A stretch of DNA of 15,165 bases from Bacteroidales bacterium UBA4417 (GCA_002389705.1 DGQJ01000134.1:7097-22261), one strand, 5' to 3'; numbered from the stretch's first letter, positions 7,697 to 14,528 are shown. A program made the numbers and translations. The notes: generated from the sequence alone by a model not told the origin.

Positions 7697-7717
7697 GGTT
7701 TTTGGTTTTTGGTTTTT
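7697..7717. repeat. three tandem GGTTTTT heptamers directly before the lipoprotein start
   Basis: Three perfect copies of GGTTTTT abut the lipoprotein ATG. In the minus-strand mRNA the last 21 bases before the start codon are therefore three copies of AAAAACC. There is no Shine-Dalgarno sequence. An A-rich, unstructured leader is a plausible substitute, and the repeat could vary by slippage. Confidence 0.75.
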
Positions 7718-7940
7718 AGATAAATACAGTTTAAACAACTAAAAAAAATTTGAGCATAAAAATCTCTAAATGCTTAAGTGGATATCTATTTTCAACTATT
7801 ATACCAAATACTATATATATTTATTATTCAATTATTTAAATACATTTTAACACCTTATTCAAACGTCATTTCTCCCATTCTGAAAAAAAACTGTCCATAA
7901 ATCAGAAAGATTTATCTGAATGTATATGTGTGATTAAATT

Positions 7941-8007
7941 ATGTCCGAAATCATTCTTTTGCAATTGGCATGTCCGCAATTTGCAATTGAAGTTAAAGTT
8001 GAAGTTA
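7941..8007. repeat. clustered direct repeats upstream of flavin reductase-rubredoxin gene
   Basis: TTTGCAATTG occurs at 7958-7967 and 7980-7989 (period 22). Each copy is preceded by ATGTCCG (7941-7947 and 7970-7976), so the two units share both ends but differ in spacer length. Next to them TTGAAGTTA occurs at 7987-7995 and 7999-8007 (period 12). They lie 60-130 bases upstream of the putative promoter at 8068, a position suited to regulator binding. Confidence 0.55.
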
Positions 8008-8067
8008 CCAATTAACTAAGTATAATTATTTAATGATGTTTGTCCTGAAATCACTTCTGATTTATTG

Positions 8068-8075
8068 TACCTTTA
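8068..8075 (+). promoter_or_regulatory. near-consensus -7 element for flavin reductase-rubredoxin gene
   Basis: TACCTTTA is one base off TAnnTTTG and lies 32 bases before ATG 8108. TTTG upstream is 25 bases away, longer than the usual spacing, so the -33 box is doubtful. Confidence 0.4.
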
Positions 8076-8107
8076 GTCATTAAAACCACCTTTAAATAAT
8101 TTAAACC

Positions 8108-8788
8108 ATGATACAGTTCGAAGCCCTATTTAAAATTTCTTATGGTTTGTATATTGTTAGTTCGGGGAATAAAATCAAAGGAAACGGATTTATCTCCAAT
8201 ACCTTTTTCCAGGTAACAGCTGAGCCACCAAGGTTTGCGTCATGCTGCAACAAGGATAATTACACGGCATCTCTTATTCAACAAACCGGCGCATTTTCAG
8301 TTTCGGTGATTCATACTGAAACCGACCCGGAAATTATCAGCCGCTTTGGTTACAAAAGCGGTAGGGACATTGATAAACTTCAGGGTATGCATGTGAAATA
8401 CGGAGAAACCGGTGTGCCGATTGTTCTGAATGATTGCATCGCATTTATGGAATGTAAGGTTATACAAACCATTGATGTGGGTACGCATTATATGTTTATT
8501 GGTGAATTGCTGCATTCAGAGATCCTTGACGACACAAAAGAACCGCTTACATACGCATACTACAGGCAAATAAGAAAAGGATCCGCACCTAAAAATGCAC
8601 CTACCTATATCGAAAAATCAAAACTAAATGCTACTCCACCGAAAACCGATTTCAAAAAATTTGAATGTACAGCCTGCGGGTATATTTACGATGAAGCCGA
8701 AGAAGATGTAAGATTTGCAGCTCTGCCCAATGATTGGGTATGCCCGGTATGCGGTTCAGAAAAATCGGATTTTGTTGAAATAACATAG
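8108..8788 (+). CDS. flavin reductase-like protein fused to a C-terminal rubredoxin domain
   Basis: A 226-residue cytoplasmic two-domain redox protein. Residues 1-165 match the FMN-binding split-barrel flavin reductase family: GLYIVSSGN, then [17 protein letters not shown], then FSVSVI. Residues 185-224 are a rubredoxin-type iron site, CTACGY (C187, C190) and CPVCG (C212, C215), joined by a proline/lysine linker. This arrangement recalls the high-molecular-weight rubredoxin (Hrb) that passes electrons from NAD(P)H to flavodiiron proteins reducing NO or oxygen in anaerobes. That partner is not in the window, so the role in NO or oxygen detoxification is inferred. The spacing between the two CxxC pairs is 21 residues, against about 29 in classical rubredoxin, so the loop is short. 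No Shine-Dalgarno sequence precedes ATG 8108. It converges on the TerC-family gene with 42 bases between the stops. Confidence 0.9.
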   Translation: MIQFEALFKISYGLYIVSSGNKIKGNGFISNTFFQVTAEPPRFASCCNKDNYTASLIQQTGAFSVSVIHTETDPEIISRFGYKSGRDIDKLQGMHVKYGETGVPIVLNDCIAFMECKVIQTIDVGTHYMFIGELLHSEILDDTKEPLTYAYYRQIRKGSAPKNAPTYIEKSKLNATPPKTDFKKFECTACGYIYDEAEEDVRFAALPNDWVCPVCGSEKSDFVEIT

Positions 8789-8830
8789 CCGACATTCCAG
8801 ACTTTCTTATCAAGAATAACCTGGCCTTAT

Positions 8831-9934
8831 TTATACAGGTTTCTCGCCTGTGAGTTCGCTGATAACTTTTGTCTTCTTGCGGCTTTTTACCGGCCATATC
8901 AGCGAGGCCGCTATACTTACGCCAAGTATCAGGATGATGGCAAGCAGTGAATGTATGGTTGTAAATCCCCATTGCTCTAACTGAACATGCAGCAGCATTT
9001 TAAATCCGATAAATGAAAGTAATACGGCGAGTCCGTGTTTCAGGAACCTGAACATACCGATAACATGTGCTACTACGAAAAACAAAGAACGTAAACCCAT
9101 GATCGCAAAAATATTTGAGAAAAACACGATATAAGGATCCTGCGTTACAGAGAAAATAGCCGGAACCGAATCAACGGCAAAAAGGACATCCGTAAATTCA
9201 ATTACCAGCAACACCAGGAAAAGCGGTGTAAAATACAAACGGTTGTTATCATGTTTATTACGGAACCAGAAATGTTGCCTGAAATAAACCGGGTGCACCG
9301 GAAAATAGCGCGAAACCAATTTTACAACCGGATGGTGTGCAGGGTCCACCTTTTCTTCTTTGTTGCGCTCCAGGAACATTTTTACGCCAGTGATAACCAG
9401 GAAAGCACCAAAAATATATAATATCCAGTCGAAGCGTTGTATTAGAGCCGCACTCAGGAAAATGAAAACAAATCGCATGATAACAGCACCGATAATTCCC
9501 CACATGAGCACCCGTTTGTAATACATTTTCTGAACACCAAACGAAATGAATACAAGTATCATCACAAACACATTGTCAACCGACAGCATATACTCAATCA
9601 GGTAACCGGTGAGGTATTCGAGCCCGAGATTATTGCGATAAACACTTACAGCCTGAGCATCAGTAAAGGAATCGGGTAAGCTGATGGTATGCTTAAATTT
9701 TGCTACCTGGCTTATTACCTGCTCTTTGGTGAATACCCCGTGCAAATGATTTCCAAAGAAAATAAGCAAAAAGTAAAAACCAATAGCAAAACCCACCCAA
9801 ATAAAAGTCCATATTAAAGCTTCGCGAAATTTAACCTCATGGCTTTTCCTATCGAAAATGCCCAGGTCAAGCGCAAGTATTGTAGCTATAAAAAGAAGGA
9901 AACCAGCAAAAATGAGGTGTTCTGATGTTAACAT
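8831..9934 (-). CDS. TerC/Alx-family integral membrane protein
   Basis: A 367-residue polytopic protein of the TerC family, whose members are tied to metal-ion homeostasis (Alx with manganese export) and to tellurite resistance in some operons. About eight or nine hydrophobic helices are visible. The two conserved acidic membrane motifs are EYMLSVDNVFVM and EFTDVLFAVDSVPA, followed by SNIFAIMGLRSLFF, all canonical. The segment between helices 2 and 3 (about 60-100) carries GNHLHGVFTKEQ and an acidic loop; a histidine- and charge-rich loop (about 195-230) separates the two halves. The protein ends in a basic tail. ATG 9934 lies 37 bases after an exact -7 element. No manganese (yybP-ykoY) riboswitch is recognisable in the short leader. 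No other ter genes are present, so a metal homeostasis role is more likely than tellurite resistance. Confidence 0.92.
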   Translation of the reverse strand: MLTSEHLIFAGFLLFIATILALDLGIFDRKSHEVKFREALIWTFIWVGFAIGFYFLLIFFGNHLHGVFTKEQVISQVAKFKHTISLPDSFTDAQAVSVYRNNLGLEYLTGYLIEYMLSVDNVFVMILVFISFGVQKMYYKRVLMWGIIGAVIMRFVFIFLSAALIQRFDWILYIFGAFLVITGVKMFLERNKEEKVDPAHHPVVKLVSRYFPVHPVYFRQHFWFRNKHDNNRLYFTPLFLVLLVIEFTDVLFAVDSVPAIFSVTQDPYIVFFSNIFAIMGLRSLFFVVAHVIGMFRFLKHGLAVLLSFIGFKMLLHVQLEQWGFTTIHSLLAIILILGVSIAASLIWPVKSRKKTKVISELTGEKPV

Positions 9935-9971
9935 AATCAGGTTGTTAATGGTCTTGTACTTTAGAAGCGTT

Positions 9972-9979
9972 CAAAATTA
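9972..9979 (-). promoter_or_regulatory. Bacteroidota -7 element for the TerC-family gene
   Basis: The minus strand reads TAATTTTG, an exact TAnnTTTG match, 37 bases before ATG 9934. The -33 region lacks TTG. A small dyad, CATTT-N6-AAATG (9982-9997), lies in the spacer where a repressor could act. Confidence 0.5.
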
Positions 9980-10007
9980 CTCATTTTAAGTGAAATGCGT
10001 ATTTTTT

Positions 10008-10040
10008 TTTGTTTGTTGAATGCTAAAGTTGCTACTTTTG
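10008..10040 (+). promoter_or_regulatory. glnA promoter (TTTG-N21-TACTTTTG)
   Basis: TTTG at 10008-10011 and an exact -7 element TACTTTTG at 10033-10040 are 21 bases apart. The ATG follows 26 bases later. A second TTTG at 10012-10015 would give a 17-base spacer. This is one of the best promoters in the window. Confidence 0.65.
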
Positions 10041-10066
10041 CCCCCACTTTTTAGCTATCCAACTGC

Positions 10067-11584
10067 ATGAAAAATCCTTTTGCCAACAGTCTTACCGAGA
10101 TGAATCCCAGCTCATTGGTGCAATATCTTAACAAGCCCAGTGATGAATTTACCAAAGCCGACCTGATCCGGTATATTGATGATCACAATATTTCGATGAT
10201 CAATTTCAGGTATACCGGGGGTGATGGACGGCTAAAAACACTCAATTTTGTAATCAACAGCCGCGAACATCTCGATAATATCCTTTCGACAGGCGAACGG
10301 GTTGACGGTTCAAGCCTTTTCCCTTTTATCGGGGCCAGCTCGAGCGACTTATATGTAATACCCAGGTACAAAACTGCTTTTGTAAATCCTTTTTCAGCCA
10401 TACCCACCCTCGATATCCTTTGTTCCTATTACGACAAAGATGGAAACCCGCTTGAAAGCTCACCCGAATATATTCTCCGTAAAGCGCACATTGCACTTAA
10501 AGAACATACCGGATATTCTTTTGAGGTGATGGGAGAACTGGAGTACTATATCATCAGTCCCGAAAATAAACTATTCCAGGCTGCAGATCAGAAAGGCTAC
10601 CACGAATCGTTCCCCTTTGCAAAATGGGAAGCCCTCAGGGCCGAAGCCATGTTCGCCATAGCGCAAACCGGCGGAAAGATAAAATATGGTCATTCAGAGG
10701 TAGGAAATTTCAAATTCGATGGGATGGAGTACGAGCAGAACGAAATTGAATTCCTGCCCGTACCGCTCGAAGATGCGGCCGACCAACTTGTAATAGCCAA
10801 ATGGATTTTACGTACGCTGGCATACAAGTACGGGGTTTCAATTACATTTGCCCCAAAAATTACTGTTGGCAAAGCCGGAAGCGGAATGCATATCCATACC
10901 CGTCTGATGAAAGATGGGGATAATGCCATGGTTGAAAACGGGAAGCTCAGCGATACGGCCCGCAAAGCTATTGCAGGTTACCTTGACCTGGCCAAGTCGC
11001 TCACAGCCTTTGGAAATACAAATCCCACCTCATATTTCAGGCTGGTTCCGCACCAGGAAGCACCTACCAATATTTGCTGGGGCGACCGCAACCGTTCTGT
11101 ACTGGTACGAGTACCCCTTGGCTGGTCGGGTACAAATAACATGATCTTCCATGCCAACCCGCAGGAACCGGTTGAGCCAAAAGACTTCACCAACAAACAA
11201 ACCGTTGAGTTCCGCTGCCCCGATGGCTCGGCTGATGTTTACCTTTTACTTGCTGGCCTCACGGTAGCCGCCCGCCATGGACTTGAGATGGAAAATGCAC
11301 TTGAATATGCCCGGAACACATACGTGGATGTAAATATTTTCGACGACGAACACAAAGAGCAAACTGCCAAACTCGGACAATTACCGGTTTCGTGCTGGGA
11401 TTCAGCCGACAGGCTCCTGGAACAAGGTGAAATTTACCGTAAATACGATGTATTCCCGCAATCGGTAATCGAAGGATTTGCATCCAAATTGAAGGCCTAT
11501 AACGACAAAGACCTTCGCCAGGAGCTCGAGAATAACGATGACCGACTGATGGAAATAGTAGAACAATATTTCCACTGCGGATAA
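10067..11584 (+). CDS. glnA: glutamine synthetase, type I fold
   Basis: A 505-residue glutamine synthetase, which makes glutamine from glutamate, ammonia and ATP in the cytoplasm. Family landmarks appear in order. DGSS (the ammonia-site loop) is followed by GELEYYI with two metal-ligand glutamates. QNEIEF carries further ligands, and GSGMHIH holds the catalytic-region histidine. RLVPHQEAP contains the flap glutamate; DRNRSVLVRVP and VEFRCPDGSADVY carry the substrate and ATP arginines. It is not the ~730-residue GSIII form also common in this phylum. The NLYDLPPE-type adenylylation segment is not visible near the C-terminus, so control by adenylylation is unlikely; this is inference. The gene has its own promoter and terminator and diverges from the TerC-family gene. 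No ammonium transporter or PII gene is adjacent. Confidence 0.93.
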   Translation: MKNPFANSLTEMNPSSLVQYLNKPSDEFTKADLIRYIDDHNISMINFRYTGGDGRLKTLNFVINSREHLDNILSTGERVDGSSLFPFIGASSSDLYVIPRYKTAFVNPFSAIPTLDILCSYYDKDGNPLESSPEYILRKAHIALKEHTGYSFEVMGELEYYIISPENKLFQAADQKGYHESFPFAKWEALRAEAMFAIAQTGGKIKYGHSEVGNFKFDGMEYEQNEIEFLPVPLEDAADQLVIAKWILRTLAYKYGVSITFAPKITVGKAGSGMHIHTRLMKDGDNAMVENGKLSDTARKAIAGYLDLAKSLTAFGNTNPTSYFRLVPHQEAPTNICWGDRNRSVLVRVPLGWSGTNNMIFHANPQEPVEPKDFTNKQTVEFRCPDGSADVYLLLAGLTVAARHGLEMENALEYARNTYVDVNIFDDEHKEQTAKLGQLPVSCWDSADRLLEQGEIYRKYDVFPQSVIEGFASKLKAYNDKDLRQELENNDDRLMEIVEQYFHCG

Positions 11585-11638
11585 TACACCCCAGATAAAC
11601 AGAGAATTCCTATCTATATTGATATATCTGAAATTTTG

Positions 11639-11664
11639 AAAAGCCGGGATATCCGGCTTTTTTT
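11639..11664 (+). terminator. intrinsic terminator of glnA
   Basis: AAGCCGG (11641-11647) pairs with CCGGCTT (11653-11659) around a 5-base loop and runs into a T tract to 11664. The flanking AA/TT extends the stem. It separates glnA from hsp20. Confidence 0.88.
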
Positions 11665-11685
11665 ATGCCCGAACGATAATTATGC

Positions 11686-11730
11686 GCCATTTTGTCGCAA
11701 TATATTTTAACATTATGCCATAAAGGCGCA
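11686..11730. promoter_or_regulatory. paired, helically phased putative activator sites upstream of hsp20
   Basis: GCCATTTTGTCGCA (11686-11699) and GCCATAAAGGCGCA (11717-11730) match at 10 of 14 positions (GCCAT...G.CGCA) and start 31 bases apart, about three helical turns. The first sits in an imperfect palindrome TGCG-N9-CGCA (11683-11699). They end 31 bases before the sigma-54-like -24 element, where enhancer-binding activators commonly bind. Confidence 0.45.
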
Positions 11731-11760
11731 TTTTATTCACTTAAATGCAACTTTAAACTA

Positions 11761-11776
11761 TTGGCACAAAAATTGA
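11761..11776 (+). promoter_or_regulatory. sigma-54-type -24/-12 promoter for hsp20
   Basis: TTGGCAC (11761-11767), five A bases, then TTGA (11773-11776) match the consensus YTGGCAC-N5-TTGC in everything but the final C. The spacing between the -24 and -12 boxes is exact. Transcription would start near 11786-11788, giving a leader of about 50 bases. No exact TAnnTTTG element was found in the 11665-11835 spacer. Confidence 0.55.
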
Positions 11777-11820
11777 AAAACCTAAGACATTAACAACAAA
11801 AAAAAGTCTAACAAAAATTA

Positions 11821-11827
11821 AAAGGAG
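11821..11827 (+). promoter_or_regulatory. strong Shine-Dalgarno sequence of hsp20
   Basis: AAAGGAG ends 8 bases before ATG 11836, an ideal ribosome binding site. It is the only one of this strength found before a gene in the window, and it fixes the start codon. Confidence 0.75.
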
Positions 11828-11835
11828 AATATACC

Positions 11836-12255
11836 ATGAACACACTACAATTTGCATTCCGTCCGTTTTTACCGGCTTTATTCAACGAAGTATTCGAGCG
11901 CTCAGCAAATAATGCCGAAGTTACTTACAAACCTGCAGCAAACGTGCGCGAGGATGAAAAGAACTACATGCTGGAGCTTGCGTTACCTGGATTTTCGAAA
12001 GAAGAAATAACTATCAAATTCGAAGAAGAAGTACTCACCATTACCGCAGGCCGCCAGCCCAAGGAAGATGAACAAGGCCCAAAATATACCTGGAACGAAT
12101 TCGGATATAAAAGCAGGTACGAGCGCTCATTCCAACTGCCTGAAACGGTAAATGCCGATCAGATCAGCGCCGCTTTCGAAAACGGGATACTGCTTGTAAC
12201 GCTTCCCAAGAAAGAAGTACAGGCACCGGCTGTTAAACAGATCAGCATTGCTTAA
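11836..12255 (+). CDS. Hsp20/alpha-crystallin small heat shock protein
   Basis: A 139-residue ATP-independent holdase chaperone that binds unfolding proteins in the cytoplasm and forms oligomers. After a short N-terminal arm rich in phenylalanine (FAFRPFLPALF), the alpha-crystallin domain spans about residues 35-126, with LELALPGFSKEEITIKF and the family signature AAFENGILLVTLPK (112-125). The C-terminal tail carries the I-x-I motif ISI (136-138), which docks into neighbouring subunits. It is monocistronic, between the glnA terminator and its own terminator. Its control region differs from every other gene here: a sigma-54-like promoter, paired upstream sites and a strong Shine-Dalgarno sequence. 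That suggests stress-specific induction through an activator rather than housekeeping transcription. Confidence 0.95.
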   Translation: MNTLQFAFRPFLPALFNEVFERSANNAEVTYKPAANVREDEKNYMLELALPGFSKEEITIKFEEEVLTITAGRQPKEDEQGPKYTWNEFGYKSRYERSFQLPETVNADQISAAFENGILLVTLPKKEVQAPAVKQISIA

Positions 12256-12281
12256 TACATGTAAATCAGATTAATAAAATG

Positions 12282-12307
12282 AAAGCAGCCTCAAGGGGCT
12301 GCTTTTT
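12282..12307 (+). terminator. intrinsic terminator of hsp20
   Basis: AAAGCAGCC (12282-12290) pairs with GGCTGCTTT (12297-12305) around a 6-base loop and continues into a T run ending at 12307. It lies 26 bases after the hsp20 stop codon. Confidence 0.85.
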
Positions 12308-12352
12308 AGTTTTCAGGATTTCGTTTTTTTCAAGTACGAAACTCAGATATTA

Positions 12353-12368
12353 TTTGCACCTTTGCACC
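12353..12368 (+). promoter_or_regulatory. tandem TTTGCACC octamers, possible -7 region of the EamA permease gene
   Basis: TTTGCACC is repeated without a gap. Taken as CACCTTTG (12357-12364), it is one base off TAnnTTTG and is followed by CACC, as at other promoters of this kind. No -33 box is clear. It would give a leader of roughly 105 bases before ATG 12479; I see no structured RNA element in that leader. Confidence 0.35.
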
Positions 12369-12478
12369 GATGTTCGCGGTACCTGGTTATACAGAATATG
12401 TAATCTCAACCTGCCCGATTGCAGCATCACATCATTCCGACAAGCACAAACCCCTGATTAAAAACTCAATTGTAAGGC

Positions 12479-13420
12479 ATGGCACGACAAAACCTACGCG
12501 CTCATATCTCTATGCTTGCCGCCACCCTGCTTTTTGGTGCCAATTACTGGATTGCCAAAGGCCTGATGCCAAACCACCTGCAGCCGATGCAGATTATTTT
12601 TCTGCGTGTTTTGGGAACCATGGTTATTGCCTGGGCTATTCAACTCAGCGTAAAAGAACTTCGCGGGTTGCGGATTGAGCGTGCCGACTTTCCGCGCCTG
12701 GTTGTGAGCAGCCTGCTGGGAGTTTCAATAAACCAGATGATGTTTTTTACCGGTTTGTTTTATACTACTCCTGTTGATGCTGCAATAATAAACTCTGCCA
12801 ATCCCATACTGGTGCTGGTTTTTGCATCATTTATACTGCACGAACGTATTGCCGGAACAAGACTGGGAGGCATACTGCTGGGAGCTGCCGGAGCACTTAT
12901 GCTAATATTGCTTGGCAACCCGCTTTCGTTTAAAGGTGGCCACCTTACAGGCGATATGTTTATCCTTGTAAATACAGCGGCATGGAGCCTTTACCTTGTA
13001 ATTTCCAAACCCCTCATGGTAAAATACAACCCGGTTTTAATGATGCGGTGGATGTTCCTGATTGGCTTTATTGGTGTTTTCCCGTTCACCATCAGGCAAG
13101 CACTCCAAATCAATTACCATACATTCGATAGTTATACCTGGTTTGCTATTCTGTATATAATTATCGGAACTACCTTCCTGGCTTATTTTTTTATAACCTA
13201 CTCTCTCAAAAGGCTATCATCATCAGTTGTAGCCTATTATACCTATATTCAGCCCATAATTGTAGCGGTAATAGGAATAGCTGTTTATATGGAAAAAATA
13301 TCCTGGATAAAAGCCCTGAGCGCTTTGCTGGTTTTTGCAGGTATTTATTTTGTTACCCAAAAAAAGAAGCCTGATTTACAGAAACATCGACCTCAATTCA
13401 GAAGGAAATATTTATTTTAA
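12479..13420 (+). CDS. EamA/DMT-superfamily permease
   Basis: A 313-residue inner-membrane protein of the drug/metabolite transporter superfamily, with about ten hydrophobic helices arranged as two EamA repeats (about 10-145 and 160-297). Typical wording includes LLFGANYWIAKG in helix 1, PVDAAIINSANPILVLVFA in the first repeat, and SSSVVAYYTYIQPIIVAV with LLVFAGIYFVTQ near the end. The C-terminus is a basic, soluble tail. Family members export amino acids, nucleotide derivatives or other metabolites; the substrate cannot be read from the sequence. Its stop codon TAA (13418-13420) shares the palindrome TTAA with the stop codon of the convergent PLD-like gene. ATG 12479 gives a normal N-terminus. 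A weak AAGG (12474-12477) sits too close to the ATG to serve as a good ribosome site. Confidence 0.9.
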   Translation: MARQNLRAHISMLAATLLFGANYWIAKGLMPNHLQPMQIIFLRVLGTMVIAWAIQLSVKELRGLRIERADFPRLVVSSLLGVSINQMMFFTGLFYTTPVDAAIINSANPILVLVFASFILHERIAGTRLGGILLGAAGALMLILLGNPLSFKGGHLTGDMFILVNTAAWSLYLVISKPLMVKYNPVLMMRWMFLIGFIGVFPFTIRQALQINYHTFDSYTWFAILYIIIGTTFLAYFFITYSLKRLSSSVVAYYTYIQPIIVAVIGIAVYMEKISWIKALSALLVFAGIYFVTQKKKPDLQKHRPQFRRKYLF

Positions 13421-14499
13421 AACAAATGCCTGAAAGGCAGCAACATCCAGCCCAATAATTTCTCAATCCGAGGCCGGCGCATCCAGCTTATATGATCGAA
13501 CTCCAGGCAGTTGCGCATGGTTTCAGTCACATGATTGAATACTTCTTCAACAATGCCCTTATGCGTGCCGAAGAGCATCACCTCGTGCTGATACCTGAAA
13601 CTCCGGTAATCAATATTTGGCGATCCCAGCCCGAAAATTTCATTATCAATCAGCAACACTTTGGCATGCAAATTATTAAGCGTATAAAAAACAAGGTTTA
13701 TATTATTTGCATTGTAAAAACCATAGTACTTGCTGCTGAGTAAATCAATGGCACGTACATCGGAATGCCTGGGCAAAATTATTTTTACCTTAACACCACG
13801 TCTGGCAGCGTCCGCCAGTAGTTTACGGATATTGTGGCCTGGCAGGAAATACGGTGTTTCGATGATAATTTCTCTTTTAGCCTTGCTGATGAGCCGTTCC
13901 AGTTTTGTTTTTATGCGTTGCCGGTATATGGATGGCATGTCCTCAACCAGTTCGAAATGATCGAGAAATTTTGATTTTTTATATGTGAACTTATTAAAAA
14001 TATACTTATCGAAGATTTTATAGCTTTCGAGAAATGAGCGTTTAAACATCAGGGTAATGCCACCGGTAAGCCTAATCATTGATTCGCGCCACTGCTGCGA
14101 GTAACCGGTGATATTTGCCGATCCCATATAACTTACATGATCGTCGATAAGCAGAAATTTACGATGGTTGCGGCGGTGATTTTTGGTAAAAAAATCGAAC
14201 GTATAAATAATTTTCCTGAAAAAGCGCACTTCAGCCCCGGCTGCTACCAGGTCGTTAAAAAATGTTTCATGATTGGAAACGCCCCACGAATCGAGCAATA
14301 ATTTTACCTGTACTCCCCTGCCGGCTGCTTTGGTAAGGGCTTCGCGAAAACGGATACCTACCTCATCGTTGCCAAATTTGTACATTTCGAGGTATATATA
14401 CCTTTCCGCCTGCTCAATATCGTGCAACATGGCTTCGCAAAACTGCGGAGGCGCGCTGTACAATTTATGGCTTGTAAGGTTTGCTGCAGGTCGGTTCAT
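13417..14499 (-). CDS. phospholipase D-like / cardiolipin synthase-type protein with two HKD motifs
   Basis: A 360-residue member of the phospholipase D superfamily. Both catalytic HKD motifs are complete: HRKFLLID (H112, K114, D119) followed by GSANI, and HAKVLLID (H278, K280, D285) followed by GSPNID. The ETPYFLP segment (214-220) is typical of cardiolipin synthases, which join phosphatidyl groups of two phospholipids. Unlike ClsA it has no N-terminal membrane helices and is shorter, so it resembles ClsB-like forms and may sit on the membrane surface through its basic, aromatic C-terminus (residues 338-360). Other phosphodiesterase roles cannot be excluded. ATG 14499 was chosen; a TTG 24 bases upstream lies in the -7 element. 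It converges on the EamA permease gene with overlapping stops and diverges from yicC. Confidence 0.88.
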   Translation of the reverse strand: MNRPAANLTSHKLYSAPPQFCEAMLHDIEQAERYIYLEMYKFGNDEVGIRFREALTKAAGRGVQVKLLLDSWGVSNHETFFNDLVAAGAEVRFFRKIIYTFDFFTKNHRRNHRKFLLIDDHVSYMGSANITGYSQQWRESMIRLTGGITLMFKRSFLESYKIFDKYIFNKFTYKKSKFLDHFELVEDMPSIYRQRIKTKLERLISKAKREIIIETPYFLPGHNIRKLLADAARRGVKVKIILPRHSDVRAIDLLSSKYYGFYNANNINLVFYTLNNLHAKVLLIDNEIFGLGSPNIDYRSFRYQHEVMLFGTHKGIVEEVFNHVTETMRNCLEFDHISWMRRPRIEKLLGWMLLPFRHLF

Positions 14500-14520
14500 G
14501 CGGCATCGAAATTTACCTTT

Positions 14521-14528
14521 CAAAGATA
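14521..14528 (-). promoter_or_regulatory. Bacteroidota -7 element for the PLD-like gene
   Basis: The minus strand reads TATCTTTG, an exact TAnnTTTG match, 21 bases before ATG 14499. It excludes the longer TTG start at 14523. The -33 box is not clear. Confidence 0.5.

Larger units (their letters stand above)
7697..8107. other. AT-rich intergenic region between divergent lipoprotein and flavin reductase genes
   Basis: About 410 bases with no supported gene. It contains the heptamer repeats at the left end, a long AT-rich stretch (about 7740-7920), a cluster of direct repeats at 7941-8007 and a -7-like element at 8068-8075. I found no RNA gene, riboswitch or credible small reading frame. No TAnnTTTG element was found for the lipoprotein gene. 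Confidence 0.7.

Noticed and set aside
7966..7984. TTGGCATGTCCGCAATTTGC looks like a sigma-54 promoter upstream of the flavin reductase gene
   Set aside because: The distance between TGGCAT and TTGC is 8 bases instead of 5, which places GG and GC out of register. Sigma-54 is strict about this spacing.
8789..8830. TTCTT-ATC-AAGAA as a terminator between the flavin reductase and TerC-family genes
   Set aside because: The stem is only 5 A/T-rich base pairs with a 3-base loop and no T tract, too weak to call.
8831..9934. Tellurite resistance (ter) operon
   Set aside because: Only a TerC/Alx-family gene is present; no terA, terB, terD, terE or terZ homologue lies nearby, so a general metal homeostasis role is more likely.
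9935..10066. Possible manganese (yybP-ykoY) riboswitch in the leader of the TerC-family gene, as found before alx
   Set aside because: The leader from the -7 element to the ATG is only about 30 bases, and the conserved riboswitch loops are not present.
12370..12678. Open frame beginning MFAVPGYTEY, the first ATG after the possible permease promoter, which might be an upstream leader gene
   Set aside because: Most of it overlaps the EamA permease gene in another frame, its sequence shows no domain or biased composition of its own, and it has no ribosome binding site. It is best explained as a shadow frame.
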